12,278 nt of DNA from Dehalococcoidia bacterium (GCA_020344295.1 CP070819.1:1351173-1363450), one strand, 5' to 3'. Positions 1 to 6,738 are shown, counted from the first letter of the stretch. Numbers and translations are program-made. The notes: generated by a model not told the origin, from the letters alone.

Positions 1-2
1 CC

Positions 3-722
3 GAGATGTACAAGATCTCCCGGGAGGAGCAGGACCAGTGGGCCTGGAAGGGCAACCTGCGGGCTGCAGCCGCCCAGCGGGAGGGTAAGTTCAGGAACGA
101 GATAATCCCCGTCGAGGGCAAGCTGCCCGATGGAACTGTGGAGCTTGTCGACTATGACCAAGGCGTGCGGCCGGACTCTACCATCGAGAAGATAAGCAGC
201 CTGCCGCCCCTCTATAAGCCGGATGGAACGATCTGCGTTGCCAGCGCCTCAGGTGAGAACGACGGGGCCGCCATAGCGGTACTGATGTCGAAGGAGAAGT
301 CAAGGGAACTGGGCCTAGTGCCAATGGCCACCATAAGGAGCATGGCGTGGGTCGGGGTTGCGCCTGAGATTATGGGCTATGGCGCGGTTGCAGCATCCAA
401 GAAGGCTGTAGAGAGAGCGGGATTGTCCGTGGACGATATCGATCTCGTTGAGGTAAACGAGGCCTTCGCCGTCCTGCCGCTGATGCAGATTAAGGATATG
501 GGGATAGATCCTGAGAAGGTGAATGTCAACGGCGGCGCCTGCTGTATCGGCCACCCTACCGGTGCAAGTGGAATGCGAGTGCTCGGCACCCTGGCCCATG
601 AGATGAACCGCAGGGGGTCAAGATACGGCCTGGCGGCTATCTGCGGGGCCTGGGGTGCGGGAGCGGCTACGGTTATTGAAAGAGAAGAGTACTGGGAAGG
701 CCGCCGCGCTTTCCTATCCTGA
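3..722 (+). CDS. Thiolase (acetyl-CoA acetyltransferase family), C-terminal part, 5' end outside the window
   Basis: The frame is open to the left edge, so the N-terminal domain and its nucleophilic cysteine lie upstream. About 239 codons of the C-terminal part are visible. They include the inter-domain segment with SASGENDGAA, the NEAF motif (codons near 462-473), the GHPTGASG motif whose histidine is encoded at 552-554, and the ICGAWGAGA motif whose cysteine is at 642-644. These correspond to the Asn, His and second Cys of the thiolase active site. Thiolases condense two acyl-CoAs or cleave a 3-oxoacyl-CoA with CoA in the cytoplasm. The final motif is CGAWGAG rather than the usual CxGxGxG, so this may be a divergent branch. 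A SCOT-type CoA-transferase follows 27 bases after the stop, a common pairing in 3-oxoacid metabolism. Substrate chain length cannot be read from the sequence. Confidence 0.93.
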   Translation, partial: EMYKISREEQDQWAWKGNLRAAAAQREGKFRNEIIPVEGKLPDGTVELVDYDQGVRPDSTIEKISSLPPLYKPDGTICVASASGENDGAAIAVLMSKEKSRELGLVPMATIRSMAWVGVAPEIMGYGAVAASKKAVERAGLSVDDIDLVEVNEAFAVLPLMQIKDMGIDPEKVNVNGGACCIGHPTGASGMRVLGTLAHEMNRRGSRYGLAAICGAWGAGAATVIEREEYWEGRRAFLS

Positions 723-749
723 TCCATGCCTCGGGAAAAAGGGGGGCGG

Positions 750-2228
750 ATGATTAACAAGGTGTTTAACAGCTTCGATGATGCAGTTGCCGATATACCG
801 GATGGGGCTTCCATCTTAATGATGTGCTGGGGGGTCTCGGCAACGCCTCAAAACCTCATCGCTGCTACGAAGAGAAAAGGCATTAAGGACCTCACTATTA
901 TTACCCATAACTTCGTACCACTGCCCCTCGGCACCGAGGACGAAGTGACCATGCCCCCCGTGCTGCTCCCCCAGATGAAAAAGCTTATCTCTGCTATAGT
1001 GGGTTTCCAGCAACTGGGCGCGGGGGCCTTTGTCAAGGAGTACGTCGAAAGGGGGCTCGAGGTCGAGCTCACGACCCACGGCACTATGGCTTCAAGGCTC
1101 TATGCCGGCGCCGCCTGCCTTGGCGGCTTCTATGATCCCATCGGTATAGGCACAATCCTAGCTAAAGGTAAAGAAATAAGAATCATCAACGACAGAGAAT
1201 ATATCTTCCAGGAGCCCATTAGGGCCGACTACGCATTCATCAGAGGCTACAAGGCGGATAAGCTGGGCAATCTCGTCTACCAAGGAACATACAGGTCAGG
1301 GCAGCCGGTAATGGCGATGGCGGCAGATGTGACCATAGCCGAGGTCGATGAGATAGTGGAGGTGGGCGAGATCGACGCCGAGCATGTGGTGACCCCAGGG
1401 GCATTCGTCGACCGTATAGTTGAGATCCCGCCCGACGGACTCGGTACTCAGCAGAGCAAGAAGATGCTGATATCCAGGCTGGGCGGCATCGATATGGCCC
1501 GGAAGATGATGTTCAGACCCGTGGACATAGATCAAAGCCCTGATGAATCGCCGGCAACGGGTGTGAAGCAGAGACTGGACCGAGAGACGATAGCGATGAG
1601 AGCGGCGAGGGAGCTGAAGGACGGCGACTGCGTCAACCTCGGACTCGGCATACCGAACCTCTGCTCACTATACATACCCGATGGCGTCATATTTCAGTCA
1701 GAGAACGGCGTATTAGGCTACGGCCCCCTGGTGATGGAGGACAGGATAGAGGAAGCCGAATTCCACTATGTCGATGCAGGCGGAAGGTTCTGGACACCGG
1801 CGCCCGGCATGTCCCTTTTCGACCTCATCACCTCCTTCGCCATGATTCGCAGCGGCCGGTTGATTACCATCCTGGGAGCGCTGCAGGTCTCGGAGAAGGG
1901 CGATCTGGCGAACTGGAATAAGGGAGATGATCCCCTTGGCGGCACGATAGGCGGCGGTATGGACCTGGCCGTAGGGGCCAGGAAGGTGATCGTAACCATG
2001 GAGCATACTTCCAAAGATGGGAAACCGAAGATAGTAAAGGAATGTACCTGCCCTCTCACCGCCCGGGAATGCATAGACCTGATAGTAAGCGACCTCGCTG
2101 TAATCGAGGTCAGTCCGGAAGGGCTCTTACTCAAGGAGGTTGCCCCCGGCTGGACACCGGAGGAGGTGCAGGCGTTGACGGAGCCGGAGCTTATTATTTC
2201 CCCCGATCTGAAAGAGATCGAGCTTTAA
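750..2228 (+). CDS. Fused alpha/beta family I CoA-transferase (3-oxoacid CoA-transferase type)
   Basis: A 492-residue protein with both halves of a family I CoA-transferase in one chain, as in SCOT. The alpha half (about residues 1-240) carries conserved stretches such as RADYAFIRGYKAD, GNLVYQGT and TPGAFVDRIVE. The beta half (about 275-492) contains NLGLGIPN and an exact match to family signature 2, FQSENGVLG, whose Glu318 is the expected covalent catalytic residue. Signature 1 is degenerate: DGASILMMCWGVSATP has CWG where GGF is usual. The enzyme should move CoA from an acyl-CoA to a carboxylic acid in the cytoplasm; acetoacetate or another 3-oxo acid is likely given the upstream thiolase, but this is inference. 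I chose the ATG at 750 because GGGGGGCGG lies directly upstream and the protein then starts at the usual place; an ATG at 726 would add eight residues. The LarA-like gene follows with 16 bases between. Confidence 0.93.
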   Translation: MINKVFNSFDDAVADIPDGASILMMCWGVSATPQNLIAATKRKGIKDLTIITHNFVPLPLGTEDEVTMPPVLLPQMKKLISAIVGFQQLGAGAFVKEYVERGLEVELTTHGTMASRLYAGAACLGGFYDPIGIGTILAKGKEIRIINDREYIFQEPIRADYAFIRGYKADKLGNLVYQGTYRSGQPVMAMAADVTIAEVDEIVEVGEIDAEHVVTPGAFVDRIVEIPPDGLGTQQSKKMLISRLGGIDMARKMMFRPVDIDQSPDESPATGVKQRLDRETIAMRAARELKDGDCVNLGLGIPNLCSLYIPDGVIFQSENGVLGYGPLVMEDRIEEAEFHYVDAGGRFWTPAPGMSLFDLITSFAMIRSGRLITILGALQVSEKGDLANWNKGDDPLGGTIGGGMDLAVGARKVIVTMEHTSKDGKPKIVKECTCPLTARECIDLIVSDLAVIEVSPEGLLLKEVAPGWTPEEVQALTEPELIISPDLKEIEL

Positions 2229-2231
2229 GAT

Positions 2232-2247
2232 GAGGTGAATGGACATG
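2232..2247 (+). promoter_or_regulatory. Ribosome binding site that decides the start of the first LarA-like gene
   Basis: GAGGTG at 2232-2237 lies one base before an ATG at 2239 but seven bases before the ATG at 2245. In the second copy the same GAGGTG (3583-3588) is seven bases before the ATG at 3596, and the codon matching 2239 is ATA. Both spacing and comparison favour 2245 over 2239. Confidence 0.8.
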
Positions 2248-3501
2248 GGTACAACAACCGTTCAACTGCAGCAGCTTGCCTGGTATGAAAACAATGAGTT
2301 CGAGATCCAGTTCCCCGATTCCTGGGAGGTAACGACCTGCTACATGAAAGGCCACGACAGGCCTCCGCTCAATGATCAGGGCTTCCGAGAGGCTTTCGCC
2401 AACCCGATAGGCACCAAGCCGATAAGGGAGTTGGCTCGCGGTAAGAACGACGTAGTTATATTGTTCGATGATATGTCGAGACCTACCAGGGTCGCCAAAA
2501 TCATACCCTATGTTCTGGAAGAACTGGAGGCAGCAGGGATCAAAGACAGCAGCATCAGGTTCATTGCGGCTGTAGGTACTCACGGCGCGCTCAACCGCAT
2601 TGACTTCGCCAAGAAATTAGGGGAGAACGTGCTCTCAAGGTTTCCGGTCTACAACCACAATCCCTATGAGAACTGTATTCCACTAGGGACTACCAGCAGA
2701 GGAACACCGCTCGCCGTCAACAGCGAATTCATGGGCTGCGACTTCAAGATCAGTATCGGCTCCATACTGCCTCACTATCTCACAGGATTCAGCGGCGGGG
2801 GAAAAATTATCATGCCAGGTGTGGCGTCAATCGATACCATGTTTCACAACCACGGTATTATTGCAGCGGAGTCTATTGCCCGAGGGGAGTCAATGGAGAC
2901 CTGGAGTGCCAAGTTTGAGACAAATGAGTTCCGCCTCGACATGGCTGAAGCCGCTGAGATGGCAGGCCTTGATGTCGAGGTCGATGCCGTCTTGAATGGA
3001 CGCTGTGAGACAACAGCGCTTTTCGTTGGCCACCCAGCATACGCACATTTGGAAGGCGTCAAGCTCGCAAGAGAAGTTTATGCTACGCAGCCCATTCGTA
3101 ACCAGGATATCACTATCCTTAACACCTATGCCAAAGCCAGTGAGGCATTCATTTTACCTTTAAGCTGGACTGCTAAGATGATGTTGAAGGATAAGGGGGA
3201 TATGGTGGTGATCTCCAACGCACCTGAGGGTCAGGTGACGCATTATCTGGCAGGCCCTTCCGGCGAAAAGACAGGTGGCAGGCTATGGCTCCCGCGAACC
3301 ACTCTGCCTCCAAACATTACCAGGTTCATCCTGCTCACTCCTTATGTAGACCTTGCAGGAGCCGCATGGTTGGCACCTCGTGAGTCTATCGTATGGGCGC
3401 GAACATGGCCTGAGGCTTTGAAACTCCTCACTGAGACTTACGGCGACAGCGCTAAGGTGGCGGTAATCCCCGACGCAACCATGCAATACTTCACATGGTG
3501 A
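2245..3501 (+). CDS. LarA-like nickel-pincer racemase/epimerase, copy 1
   Basis: A 418-residue member of the lactate racemase LarA (DUF2088) family, close to the roughly 424 residues of Lactiplantibacillus plantarum LarA. LarA enzymes use a nickel-pincer nucleotide bound through a lysine to racemise or epimerise hydroxy acids by hydride transfer in the cytoplasm. The N-terminal DDMSRPT motif gives Asp76 and Arg79 (LarA Asp72, Arg75). His113 in GTHGALNR matches His108. PHYLTGFSGGGK gives His177 and Lys187 (LarA His174 and the cofactor-attaching Lys184). His203 in HNH matches the nickel ligand His200; the spacings 177-187-203 equal LarA's 174-184-200. The region of LarA Gln295/Lys298 does not align with a lysine here, so lactate may not be the substrate. 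The larB/C/E cofactor genes are not in the window. A close paralogue follows; the CoA-transferase lies 16 bases upstream. Confidence 0.9.
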   Translation: MGTTTVQLQQLAWYENNEFEIQFPDSWEVTTCYMKGHDRPPLNDQGFREAFANPIGTKPIRELARGKNDVVILFDDMSRPTRVAKIIPYVLEELEAAGIKDSSIRFIAAVGTHGALNRIDFAKKLGENVLSRFPVYNHNPYENCIPLGTTSRGTPLAVNSEFMGCDFKISIGSILPHYLTGFSGGGKIIMPGVASIDTMFHNHGIIAAESIARGESMETWSAKFETNEFRLDMAEAAEMAGLDVEVDAVLNGRCETTALFVGHPAYAHLEGVKLAREVYATQPIRNQDITILNTYAKASEAFILPLSWTAKMMLKDKGDMVVISNAPEGQVTHYLAGPSGEKTGGRLWLPRTTLPPNITRFILLTPYVDLAGAAWLAPRESIVWARTWPEALKLLTETYGDSAKVAVIPDATMQYFTW

Positions 3502-3581
3502 ACACGCAGGAGGATGTGCAGGAACTGACCGGGACAGAGCTTATTATTGCCCCCGTCTTTAAGGTAATAGAGCTGCAATGA
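3501..3581 (+). pseudogene. Fossil of the CoA-transferase 3' end left by the tandem duplication
   Basis: Read in the frame starting at 3501, this encodes NTQEDVQELTGTELIIAP followed by VFKVIELQ and a TGA at 3579-3581. The real CoA-transferase ends WTPEEVQALTEPELIISP then DLKEIEL. The match is codon by codon without indels until the stop. It has no start codon or ribosome binding site of its own and is only a passenger between the LarA-like genes. The following GATGAGGTGAAT is also shared and now supplies the ribosome binding site of copy 2. Confidence 0.88.
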
Positions 3582-3595
3582 TGAGGTGAATAGAA

Positions 3596-4849
3596 ATGGG
3601 TACCAAGACCGTTCGACTACCGCAGCTTGCCTGGTATGAAAATAATGAGTTCGATATCCAGTTCCCTGATACATGGGAAGTGACAACCTGTTATATGAAA
3701 GGCCACAACAGGCCGCCTCTCAGTGATCAGGGCTTCCGGGAGGCTTTCGCCAACCCGATAGGCATCAAGCCGATAAGGGAGCTCGCCCAGGGAAAAAACG
3801 AGGTGGCGATTATTTTCGACGACATGGCGCGGGTCACCCGGGTGGCACAGATCGTACCCTATGTCCTTGAGGAGCTGGAGGCGGCCGGCATCAAAGACAG
3901 CAGCATTAGATTCATAGCGGCCATCGGAGCTCATGGTGCGCTCAACCGTATCGACTTCGCCAAGAAATTAGGGGAGGACGTGCTCTCCAGGTTTCCGGTC
4001 TACAACCACAATCCCTATGAGAACTGCACTCCGCTGGGGACCACCAGCAGAGGGACCCCGCTCGCTGTCAATAGCGAATTCATGGCCTGTGACTTCAAGA
4101 TCGGCATCGGCTGCATAGTTCCCCACCCCCTCACAGGGTTCAGCGGCGGAGGAAAGCTCATCCTGCCCGGTGTATCCTCCATAGAAAGCTTTGCTTATAA
4201 CCACGCTAATCTCATCGCGGAAGCCATTGCGCGTGGAGAGGATATGGCAGGGTGGGTCGGCAAGTTCGAAGCGAATGACCTGCGTCTTGATGTGCAGGAG
4301 GCGGCCAGAATGGCCGGCCTTGACATCATTATCAACGCGGTATTAAACGGCCATGGCGAGACGACGGAACTCTTCGTCGGCGATCCCATTGATGCCCATA
4401 ACGAGGGAATCAAGCTTGCCCATGAAATCTATGCCACAGAGCCCTTGGAGGGCCAGGACATAGCTGTTATGAACACCTATGCCAAAGCGAATGAGGCGTT
4501 TCTGGCCCTGCCTTTGACTATGGTCTTGCTTCGAGGTGGCGGTGGGGACCTGGTGCTCATGGCTAACGCGCCTGAAGGTCAGGTGACACACTATCTCGCC
4601 GGAGCCTTCGGCAACAGAACAGGCGGCAGGCTGTGGTTCGCCCGTACCACCCCCCCCCCGAATGTCAACAGGATCATCATGTTTACCCCCTACATCGATA
4701 AAGCGGGGGCAAGTTGGGTCGCCCCACCCGAGTGCATCTCCTGGGCCAAGACATGGCCCGAGGTGCTGGAATTGCTCACTGAGAAGTACGGCGACAGCGC
4801 CAAGGTAGGTGTGGTCCCCGACGCTACAATGCAGTACTTCACACAGTGA
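3596..4849 (+). CDS. LarA-like nickel-pincer racemase/epimerase, copy 2
   Basis: A 417-residue paralogue of the preceding gene; roughly three quarters of residues are identical by eye, close to 87% in the first 170 residues and about two thirds afterwards. The predicted cofactor and catalytic residues are kept at the same numbers: Asp76, Arg79, His113, His177, Lys187, His203. Differences near the site include GAH for GTH at 111-113, PHP for PHY at 176-178, VT for PT at 80-81, and AYNH for FHNH before His203, so substrate or stereochemical preference may differ. As in copy 1, no lysine is apparent at the LarA Lys298 position. The codons for residues 352-355 form an uninterrupted run of ten C. 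The start is unambiguous because copy 1's earlier ATG is ATA here. The ribosome binding site is GAGGTG at 3583-3588. It should use the same cofactor supply as copy 1. Confidence 0.9.
   Translation: MGTKTVRLPQLAWYENNEFDIQFPDTWEVTTCYMKGHNRPPLSDQGFREAFANPIGIKPIRELAQGKNEVAIIFDDMARVTRVAQIVPYVLEELEAAGIKDSSIRFIAAIGAHGALNRIDFAKKLGEDVLSRFPVYNHNPYENCTPLGTTSRGTPLAVNSEFMACDFKIGIGCIVPHPLTGFSGGGKLILPGVSSIESFAYNHANLIAEAIARGEDMAGWVGKFEANDLRLDVQEAARMAGLDIIINAVLNGHGETTELFVGDPIDAHNEGIKLAHEIYATEPLEGQDIAVMNTYAKANEAFLALPLTMVLLRGGGGDLVLMANAPEGQVTHYLAGAFGNRTGGRLWFARTTPPPNVNRIIMFTPYIDKAGASWVAPPECISWAKTWPEVLELLTEKYGDSAKVGVVPDATMQYFTQ
4650..4659 (+). repeat. Ten-base poly-C tract inside LarA-like copy 2
   Basis: The codons ACC CCC CCC CCG create ten consecutive C. 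Copy 1 has ACT CTG CCT CCA at the same place, so the tract is specific to copy 2. A slip of one base would shift the frame and remove about the last 65 residues. Confidence 0.9.
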
Positions 4850-4895
4850 GCAGGGACATACAGATCATTACAGCAGATGAGAGGAGGTTTAAACT

Positions 4896-5051
4896 ATGGC
4901 GCACGGATGCGAGACATGCAGACTGCGTGCTTACTCGGAGAGAAAGCCCAACTCGATAATCGCTAAAATCTGGAGATGGCACACGAAGTGGTGCCCCGGG
5001 TGGAAGTCATATCAGAGGTATCTGGCAAGTCAGCAAGAAGAACAGTCATAG
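4896..5051 (+). CDS. Small Cys/His/Trp-rich protein, 51 residues, possible metal-binding
   Basis: An ATG with a strong ribosome binding site (GAGGAGG, 4881-4887, eight bases upstream) opens 51 codons ending in TAG at 5051. The product begins MAHGCETCRLRAYSER and has a central KIWRWHTKWCPGWKSY segment. Cys5-x2-Cys8 and His29-x3-Cys33 could form one C2HC zinc or iron site. Four tryptophans (26, 28, 32, 36) and many Lys/Arg sit in the middle, and there is no signal peptide or membrane segment. It lies 46 bases after the LarA-like copy 2 and 21 bases before the hydrolase, inside the operon, which supports translation. I do not recognise a named family. Possible roles are a small subunit, metallochaperone or regulator for neighbouring enzymes, but none is shown by the sequence. 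Confidence 0.75.
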   Translation: MAHGCETCRLRAYSERKPNSIIAKIWRWHTKWCPGWKSYQRYLASQQEEQS

Positions 5052-5072
5052 CTTGATCTCCAGGTTAAAAAC

Positions 5073-5744
5073 GTGATCGAGCCCCTAAGGATATGGAAAG
5101 ACGTCTATCTGGTGGGGGACTCCGAGATCTCTCACCCCTACGACTGCTGTGTCTATCTCGTTGATGCCGGTGACCTGGTGCTTATCGATTCGGGCGCGGG
5201 CCGCAGTTTCGATAAGCTTGTTGCCAACATAGAGCGGCTAGAATTCGACCCGAGCAAGCTCAAGGCGGTCCTGGTAACCCATGCCCACATCGACCATATC
5301 GGTGCGCTGCACCTCTTTCAGCAGGATTATGGCATTCAGGTGATAGCCCATGAGCTGGATGCCGACGCTATAGAGGATGGTAGAGGAACCGCTGCCGAGG
5401 CCTACGGCGTATCATACACCCCATGCCGTGTAGATGTGAGAATTCAGGGCTCCGGTGAGTCCCTGAGCTTCGGCCGCCATGAACTAAAGGTGATCCATAT
5501 CCCGGGCCACACGCCGGGCAGCATAGCAGCATATATTGATATTGACAATAAAAGGGTTCTGTTCGGCCAGGACGTCCATGGCCCCTACCTGCCCAACTGG
5601 GGAGCCGACCGGGCGCAGGCGAAGCTGTCACTGCAGAGACTAATCGAACTCAAAGCAGATATTCTCTGTGAGGGACACTTCGGCATATACCAGCCGGCAT
5701 CCGAAGTTGAGGGATATATCCAGGGGTATATAGACAGTCTGTGA
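5073..5744 (+). CDS. Metallo-beta-lactamase-fold hydrolase
   Basis: A 223-residue MBL-fold protein starting at GTG; CAGG at 5061-5064 is a modest ribosome binding site eight bases upstream, and the first residues lead directly into the first beta strands. The metal ligands are visible in order: THAHIDH (His70, His72, Asp74, His75), His146 in GHTPGS, Asp167 in GQD, and His202 in EGHFG. This is the full glyoxalase II-like set for a binuclear metal centre. Members hydrolyse thioesters such as hydroxyacylglutathione, other esters, or act in redox roles. Given the acyl-CoA operon, a thioesterase-like role is plausible but unproven. The length is typical of single-domain members and no signal peptide is seen, so it should be cytoplasmic. 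It is probably the last gene of the tightly spaced cluster. Confidence 0.9.
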   Translation: MIEPLRIWKDVYLVGDSEISHPYDCCVYLVDAGDLVLIDSGAGRSFDKLVANIERLEFDPSKLKAVLVTHAHIDHIGALHLFQQDYGIQVIAHELDADAIEDGRGTAAEAYGVSYTPCRVDVRIQGSGESLSFGRHELKVIHIPGHTPGSIAAYIDIDNKRVLFGQDVHGPYLPNWGADRAQAKLSLQRLIELKADILCEGHFGIYQPASEVEGYIQGYIDSL

Positions 5745-5760
5745 AAGTGCATAAAAGGCA

Positions 5761-5862
5761 CTAGATTTCCACCCAGCTTCTTCTGGGATTAAGCTTCCTG
5801 GGCAGGCCGAGGGTCATGTACCTGATCACCTTGTTGGCCGGCTCCGAGTGTATACCATACAT
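5761..5862 (-). pseudogene. Possible remnant or small ORF of unknown identity
   Basis: On the minus strand an ATG at 5862 opens 33 codons ending at TAG (5761-5763). The product contains GIHSEPANKVIRYMTLGLPR and ends RRSWVEI. The composition looks like a genuine protein C-terminus rather than random sequence, and the frame is open only seven codons further upstream before a TAA. No ribosome binding site is evident. It may be the tail of a gene broken or lost here, or chance. I do not recognise it. It fills most of the 177-base gap between the hydrolase and the crotonase. Confidence 0.3.
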
Positions 5863-5921
5863 TAAGTTTGCTTGACCTCGCTGTTAAAAGGATTCACTAT
5901 GTGACATCGGGAGGTGCTGCC

Positions 5922-6698
5922 ATGTCTAAGGTCGAGACCGAACGTAAGGGACGGTTTTTTGTTGTCACCATAAACCGGCCGGAGGTGCGTAACGCTGTGG
6001 ACGGCGAGACCGCCGGGCTGCTCTACGAGGCCATAGAGGCCTTTCGCCGAGACGAGAATCTAGATGTCCTCATCCTCACCGGCGCCGGCGATGTCGCTTT
6101 CTGTTCGGGTGCAGACCTGAAGGACCTTGCAGGACTTGTGTCCCGCCCCAAAGCAGAGGAGTACGGGCCCATGGGCATCAGCCGCATCACCGACCTGCAC
6201 AAACCGTCGATAGCCGCCATCAACGGCTACTGCCTTGCCGGCGGCCTGGAGCTTTCCTGCTGGTGCGACTTCCGCATCGCCTCCCGTAACGCCAGCTTCG
6301 GAGTACTCAACCGTCGCTGGGGCGTACCGCTCTTAGACGGAGGTACCCAACGACTGCTCCGTATCGTCGGCCTGGGCAATGCGCTGTATCTGATCGAGAC
6401 CGGAGTCCAGATCGATGCCGGGTACGCGCTCCGCATCGGGCTGGTACAGGAGGTCGTGCCCGAAGGACAAGCGCTGCCGCGCGCTCTGGAGCTGGCGGAG
6501 GTCATATCCTCCTATCCTCAGACCAGCCTGCGCAATGACCGCCGTGCTGCTCTTGAAGGCTTGTCGCTCCCGCTAGCAGAAGGGCTCAGGCTCGAGCAGC
6601 AGCTTCACCAGGACAGCCTGGCTGATCCTGCCATGCTGGATGCCGTACAGCGCTACGCAGACGGCCAGCGCCCGCCACCACCCCGGCCTCCGGCGTAG
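5922..6698 (+). CDS. Enoyl-CoA hydratase/isomerase (crotonase) family protein
   Basis: A 258-residue crotonase. The start at 5922 follows GAGGTG (5911-5916) by five bases and gives the usual MSKVETERKGRFFVVTINRP opening; a TTG at 5868 would add 18 unlikely residues. The oxyanion-hole segments are FCSGADLKDL and NGYCLAGGLELS. Glu110 in GGLELS matches the first catalytic Glu of rat mitochondrial enoyl-CoA hydratase (Glu144). The second (Glu164) is replaced by Asn130 in FGVLNRRWG, while Asp139 in LLDGGTQRL aligns with the aspartate of dienoyl-CoA isomerase and PaaG-type enzymes. An isomerase or non-classical hydratase is therefore more likely than a standard hydratase. The substrate should be a CoA thioester in the cytoplasm. 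The C-terminus ends in a Pro/Arg-rich tail. The gap of 177 bases from the upstream gene suggests its own transcript or read-through. Confidence 0.9.
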   Translation: MSKVETERKGRFFVVTINRPEVRNAVDGETAGLLYEAIEAFRRDENLDVLILTGAGDVAFCSGADLKDLAGLVSRPKAEEYGPMGISRITDLHKPSIAAINGYCLAGGLELSCWCDFRIASRNASFGVLNRRWGVPLLDGGTQRLLRIVGLGNALYLIETGVQIDAGYALRIGLVQEVVPEGQALPRALELAEVISSYPQTSLRNDRRAALEGLSLPLAEGLRLEQQLHQDSLADPAMLDAVQRYADGQRPPPPRPPA

Positions 6699-6703
6699 CG
6701 TAC

Positions 6704-6732
6704 TGGAGTGCAGTAGAGCAACCTGCTATACT
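6704..6732 (+). promoter_or_regulatory. Possible extended -10 promoter for the nitroreductase
   Basis: TGCTATACT at 6724-6732 fits an extended -10 (TGnTATAAT) with one mismatch. The -35 place 17 bases upstream (TGGAGT, 6704-6709) matches TTGACA at three of six positions. It overlaps the terminator-like stem. Confidence 0.35.
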
Positions 6733-6738
6733 TTTTTT
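6712..6738 (+). terminator. Candidate intrinsic terminator after the crotonase gene
   Basis: Bases 6712-6720 pair with 6724-6732 (one G-A mismatch) around an ACC loop, followed at once by a run of seven T (6732-6738). The stem is AT-rich, so strength is uncertain. The right arm also contains an extended -10 like element, TGCTATACT. Confidence 0.4.

Larger units (their letters stand above)
2151..4849 (+). repeat. Tandem gene duplication, two units of about 1350 bases
   Basis: Unit 1 spans about 2151-3500 and unit 2 about 3501-4849. Each holds the last codons of a CoA-transferase gene, a short spacer with GATGAGGTGAAT, and one LarA-like gene. The stop of the first LarA-like gene (TGGTGAACA) sits where the second unit's CoA-transferase tail starts (compare GGCTGGACA at 2148-2156), which marks the junction. 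The offset between matching points is 1350-1351 bases. In a hand count over 66 aligned bases of the CoA-transferase tail, 48 are identical, so the duplication is old. Confidence 0.9.

Noticed and set aside
377..814. A 145-codon minus-strand frame
   Set aside because: It covers the conserved thiolase C-terminus and the start of the CoA-transferase on the other strand; no motif or ribosome binding site supports it.
1766..2134. A 122-codon minus-strand frame inside the CoA-transferase
   Set aside because: The + strand carries the catalytic beta half of the transferase here, so this is a shadow frame.
5772..5787. CCCAG-CTTCTT-CTGGG hairpin after the hydrolase
   Set aside because: The stem has only five pairs and no following T run, so it is too weak to call a terminator.
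5868..5921. Upstream TTG start of the crotonase
   Set aside because: The ATG at 5922 has a GAGGTG ribosome binding site and gives the usual crotonase start; the extra 18 residues look unlike the family.
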